Shown here: in pieces, positions 6,486-7,904 of the stretch
Layout of the letters: every line of letters begins with the position of its first letter
Numbering within the stretch: position 1 is the stretch's first letter
Assembly (NCBI GenBank): GCA_946482355.1
Contig: CAMLRE010000082.1
Span: 1-7,904 of the forward strand
DNA length: 7,904 nt
Reading direction: 5' to 3'
Source: an uncultured Bdellovibrio sp.
GTDB lineage: Bacteria > Bdellovibrionota > Bdellovibrionia > Bdellovibrionales > Bdellovibrionaceae
Program-made: the position numbers and the translations under genes
The notes under the pieces: generated by a model
The model's database searches: none
What the model was told of the DNA's origin: nothing
What the model saw: the letters and a program-made list of their open reading frames with translations, nothing else

Positions 6486-6535
6486 GATCAGCCTCCGGCT
6501 GACCTTATTCTAAAGGGCCGACCTATCGGTCGTCC
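6486..6535 (-). other. Two tandem GC hairpins in the rsmD-coaD gap
   Basis: Read on the minus strand, the first hairpin pairs GGACGACC (6535-6528) with GGTCGGCC (6523-6516) around a GATA loop, with one mismatch, and is followed by CTTTA. The second pairs GGTCAGCC (6504-6497) with GGCTGATC (6493-6486) around a 3-nt loop, with one G·U, and is followed by AAAAA. Neither has a proper U-tract, so RNA processing, stabilisation or weak attenuation fits better than full termination. They form the leader of coaD within the operon RNA. Confidence 0.5.
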
Positions 6536-6553
6536 TAAAAGTATGAATGAAGA

Positions 6554-7105
6554 TTAGTCTTTTTTAGAGAACAGGGAAAGACTTTTGTCGCCATAATCTT
6601 GTTTGTCATAGCATATCAAATCGCCGTACTCGGTACCGATCTTTTCCTGCTTAATGGCTTCAATGGCGATCACGGTATTTTGATGAAAACATTGGCTACT
6701 TGCCAACGCCGTCATCACGTCATCAGCCAGCTTTTCTGTAAAAGGAGGGTCAATAAAGATTATATCGAAGCCTTCGCCCTGATAAGACTTTATAAACGAA
6801 AATACGTCCTTTTGAATGACCATATGTTCGCTTTTATCGACCTTTAAAAGCTCGATATTTTTACGAATAATATCCACAGATTTAGGATTTTTTTCCACAA
6901 AAGTAACATGCTTGGCGCCACGTGAAAGGGCCTCTAGGCCTAGATTTCCGGTTCCTGCAAACAGATCCAACGCTTTAGATTCGTCCACATAGCCCATCCA
7001 TTTATTGAATAGAGTTTCCTTGACTCGATCCATGGTCGGTCGGATGTGGTCGGCCTTAAAGCTGACTAAATTTCTGCCTTTATACTTTCCTGATATAATT
7101 CTCAT
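6554..7105 (-). CDS. rsmD: 16S rRNA (guanine(966)-N2)-methyltransferase
   Basis: Encodes 183 aa, typical of RsmD, which transfers a methyl group from S-adenosylmethionine to N2 of G966 in 16S rRNA during 30S assembly. Family landmarks are the RIISGKYKGR start (2-11), RPTMDRVKETLFN (22-34), the SAM-binding motif I ALDLFAGTGNLGLEALSRGA (45-64), the acidic residue E71 after strand 2 that should hold the SAM ribose, and the catalytic DPPF (119-122) in 'DIIFIDPPF'. The start ATG 7105 lies inside the response regulator gene (26-nt overlap). No Shine-Dalgarno sequence is evident upstream of it, so translation probably depends on ribosomes coming from the regulator gene. Downstream is coaD, its frequent genomic partner. 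Confidence 0.95.
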   Translation of the reverse strand: MRIISGKYKGRNLVSFKADHIRPTMDRVKETLFNKWMGYVDESKALDLFAGTGNLGLEALSRGAKHVTFVEKNPKSVDIIRKNIELLKVDKSEHMVIQKDVFSFIKSYQGEGFDIIFIDPPFTEKLADDVMTALASSQCFHQNTVIAIEAIKQEKIGTEYGDLICYDKQDYGDKSLSLFSKKD

Positions 7106-7451
7106 AAATACTGGTCATTTCTTGTATCACAACGCTTAGGTGGTCAAAAGGTTTTTTAATAAAACCAACCACCTGAGGATAATCTTCAGCGTGAAAGTGC
7201 CCCTGCTGTTGGCCTGAAAAGGCTGAAATGATGATCACGGGTTTAACCACGCTCATTTCAGCTAATACATCAAAACCGTTTTTTTCAGGCATTAATAAAT
7301 CAAGCACTAACAAATCAATGTCGTTTGTTTTTAGTAACTCTAAAGCTACGGCGCCGTTTTCGGCTTCAATCACTTCATGGCCTTGAGCACGAAAAGCCCG
7401 GGCCAATGATTTACGAATTAAATCTTCATCGTCACAAATTAATAATTTCAT
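7080..7451 (-). CDS. Single-domain (CheY-like) response regulator
   Basis: Encodes 123 aa, a complete receiver domain with no output domain. The acidic pair D7/D8 (CDDED), phospho-acceptor D51 (LVLDLLMP), switch residue S76 (IIISA) and K100 in KKPF are all present, so it should be phosphorylatable. The ATG at 7451 overlaps the TGA of the upstream kinase (ATGA, 4 nt), with AAGG 8 nt before it; its own stop lies 23 nt inside rsmD. The overlap makes the adjacent kinase the obvious phosphodonor. With no DNA-binding domain, it would act by protein-protein contact or phosphorelay; the target cannot be read from the sequence. The length to 123 leaves only a short C-terminal helix after the receiver. 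Confidence 0.93.
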   Translation of the reverse strand: MKLLICDDEDLIRKSLARAFRAQGHEVIEAENGAVALELLKTNDIDLLVLDLLMPEKNGFDVLAEMSVVKPVIIISAFSGQQQGHFHAEDYPQVVGFIKKPFDHLSVVIQEMTSIYENYIRKV

Positions 7452-7904
7452 TTAAAGAACCTTAAAATAAATCGCGTGCCATTTTTGTAATTGGCATCAT
7501 GCAAAAGATCAGCGTGCATACGCTTAACTAAGCTTTTTGAAATGTATAAACCTAAACCTGTGCCTTCACCGCTTTGTTTAGTTGTGGCAAATGGCTGGAA
7601 CAGATGGGTTTTAATACTTTCTGGTAAACCACTTCCGTTATCTTCAAAGATCACATCATAGTGGCTTGGTGTATCGATATCATAAATTTTTATCGAGCCT
7701 TTGGCTGGCATGGCCTGGCAAGAATTTTTAACTAAATTAAAAATAATCTGCTGCAAATGTCCGGCATTCATTCGCACCGGCACACTTTTAACATCAATAA
7801 ACACATTAAACGTACGTGTGATCGATTTTAAAAGCGGCATTGTCTTTTTAATCACCTCATCGACCGTACCGATTGTTAACGCCGGGCTTTGATCAGAACT
7901 AAAC
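7448..7904 (-). CDS. Sensor histidine kinase, C-terminal ATPase domain (partial, N-terminus beyond window)
   Basis: The frame is open from the right window edge to TGA 7450-7448, giving the last 151 codons. A GTG at 7855 is in frame but lies inside a continuous coding frame that extends to the edge, so it is not the start. The visible part is a HATPase_c (Bergerat) domain: the N box QIIFNLVKNSCQAM, the G1 box EDNGSGLP, the F box LFQPFATTK, and the G2 box GTGLGLYISK, ending 'GTRFILRFFK'. Together these bind ATP and phosphorylate a histidine in a DHp domain that must lie further upstream, outside the window. The sensory input is unknown. It overlaps the response regulator by 4 nt, so the two form a cognate pair. 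Confidence 0.93.
   Translation of the reverse strand, partial: FSSDQSPALTIGTVDEVIKKTMPLLKSITRTFNVFIDVKSVPVRMNAGHLQQIIFNLVKNSCQAMPAKGSIKIYDIDTPSHYDVIFEDNGSGLPESIKTHLFQPFATTKQSGEGTGLGLYISKSLVKRMHADLLHDANYKNGTRFILRFFK

Noticed and set aside
6599..6847. Plus-strand open frame inside rsmD
   Set aside because: It is antisense to conserved RsmD motifs and resembles no known protein.
7853..7855. GTG as the start of the histidine kinase
   Set aside because: The same frame stays open to the window edge, and a kinase starting here would lack a DHp domain; it is an internal codon of a truncated gene.
7701..7892. Plus-strand open frame antisense to the histidine kinase
   Set aside because: It lies opposite the HATPase_c coding region and shows no independent support.

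Overview
The window reads as ordinary chromosome from an AT-leaning, Gram-negative, predator-type deltaproteobacterial lineage. Bdellovibrio or a relative (Bdellovibrionota) is my best guess. The basis is a lipoprotein for a Gram-negative envelope, secreted Ig-like and vWA surface proteins, a DUF2802-type membrane coiled-coil protein, and a two-component/rsmD/coaD cluster. This is inference from gene content and style; no marker RNA is present.

Left block (1-2716, minus strand): a large lipoprotein of 765 aa with four tandem cysteine-paired Ig-like repeats and a von Willebrand factor A (vWA) domain with an intact MIDAS motif. It is followed by the 5' part of a small secreted protein with an ASH/choice-of-anchor-D-like beta domain, which runs off the left edge. 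A long hairpin lies between them. Its 3' arm contains the ribosome-binding site of the small gene, so it could be a terminator, a translational insulator, or both.

Middle block (2717-4750, plus strand): a divergent intergenic region with a plausible sigma70-type promoter leads to a GTG-started, membrane-anchored coiled-coil protein with a DUF2802-like helical motif. This gene ends at a strong intrinsic terminator. A second plus-strand gene follows, encoding a 301-aa membrane protein resembling DUF6635. It converges on the right block with only 10 bases between stop codons.

Right block (4761-7904, minus strand): transcription order is histidine kinase (only its C-terminal ATPase part is in the window), single-domain response regulator, rsmD (16S rRNA m2G966 methyltransferase), coaD (phosphopantetheine adenylyltransferase) and a class I aspartate-type aminotransferase. 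The first three overlap by 4 and 26 nt, so the signalling pair looks translationally coupled to rRNA modification. coaD and the aminotransferase follow after short gaps, the first of which carries two small GC hairpins. A candidate terminator for this operon lies inside the 3' end of the opposing plus-strand gene.

I found no CRISPR, insertion sequence, tRNA/rRNA, prophage gene or clear defence system. The parts most worth follow-up are the Ig-repeat/vWA lipoprotein, the RBS-containing hairpin beside it, and the coupling of a two-component system to rsmD-coaD.
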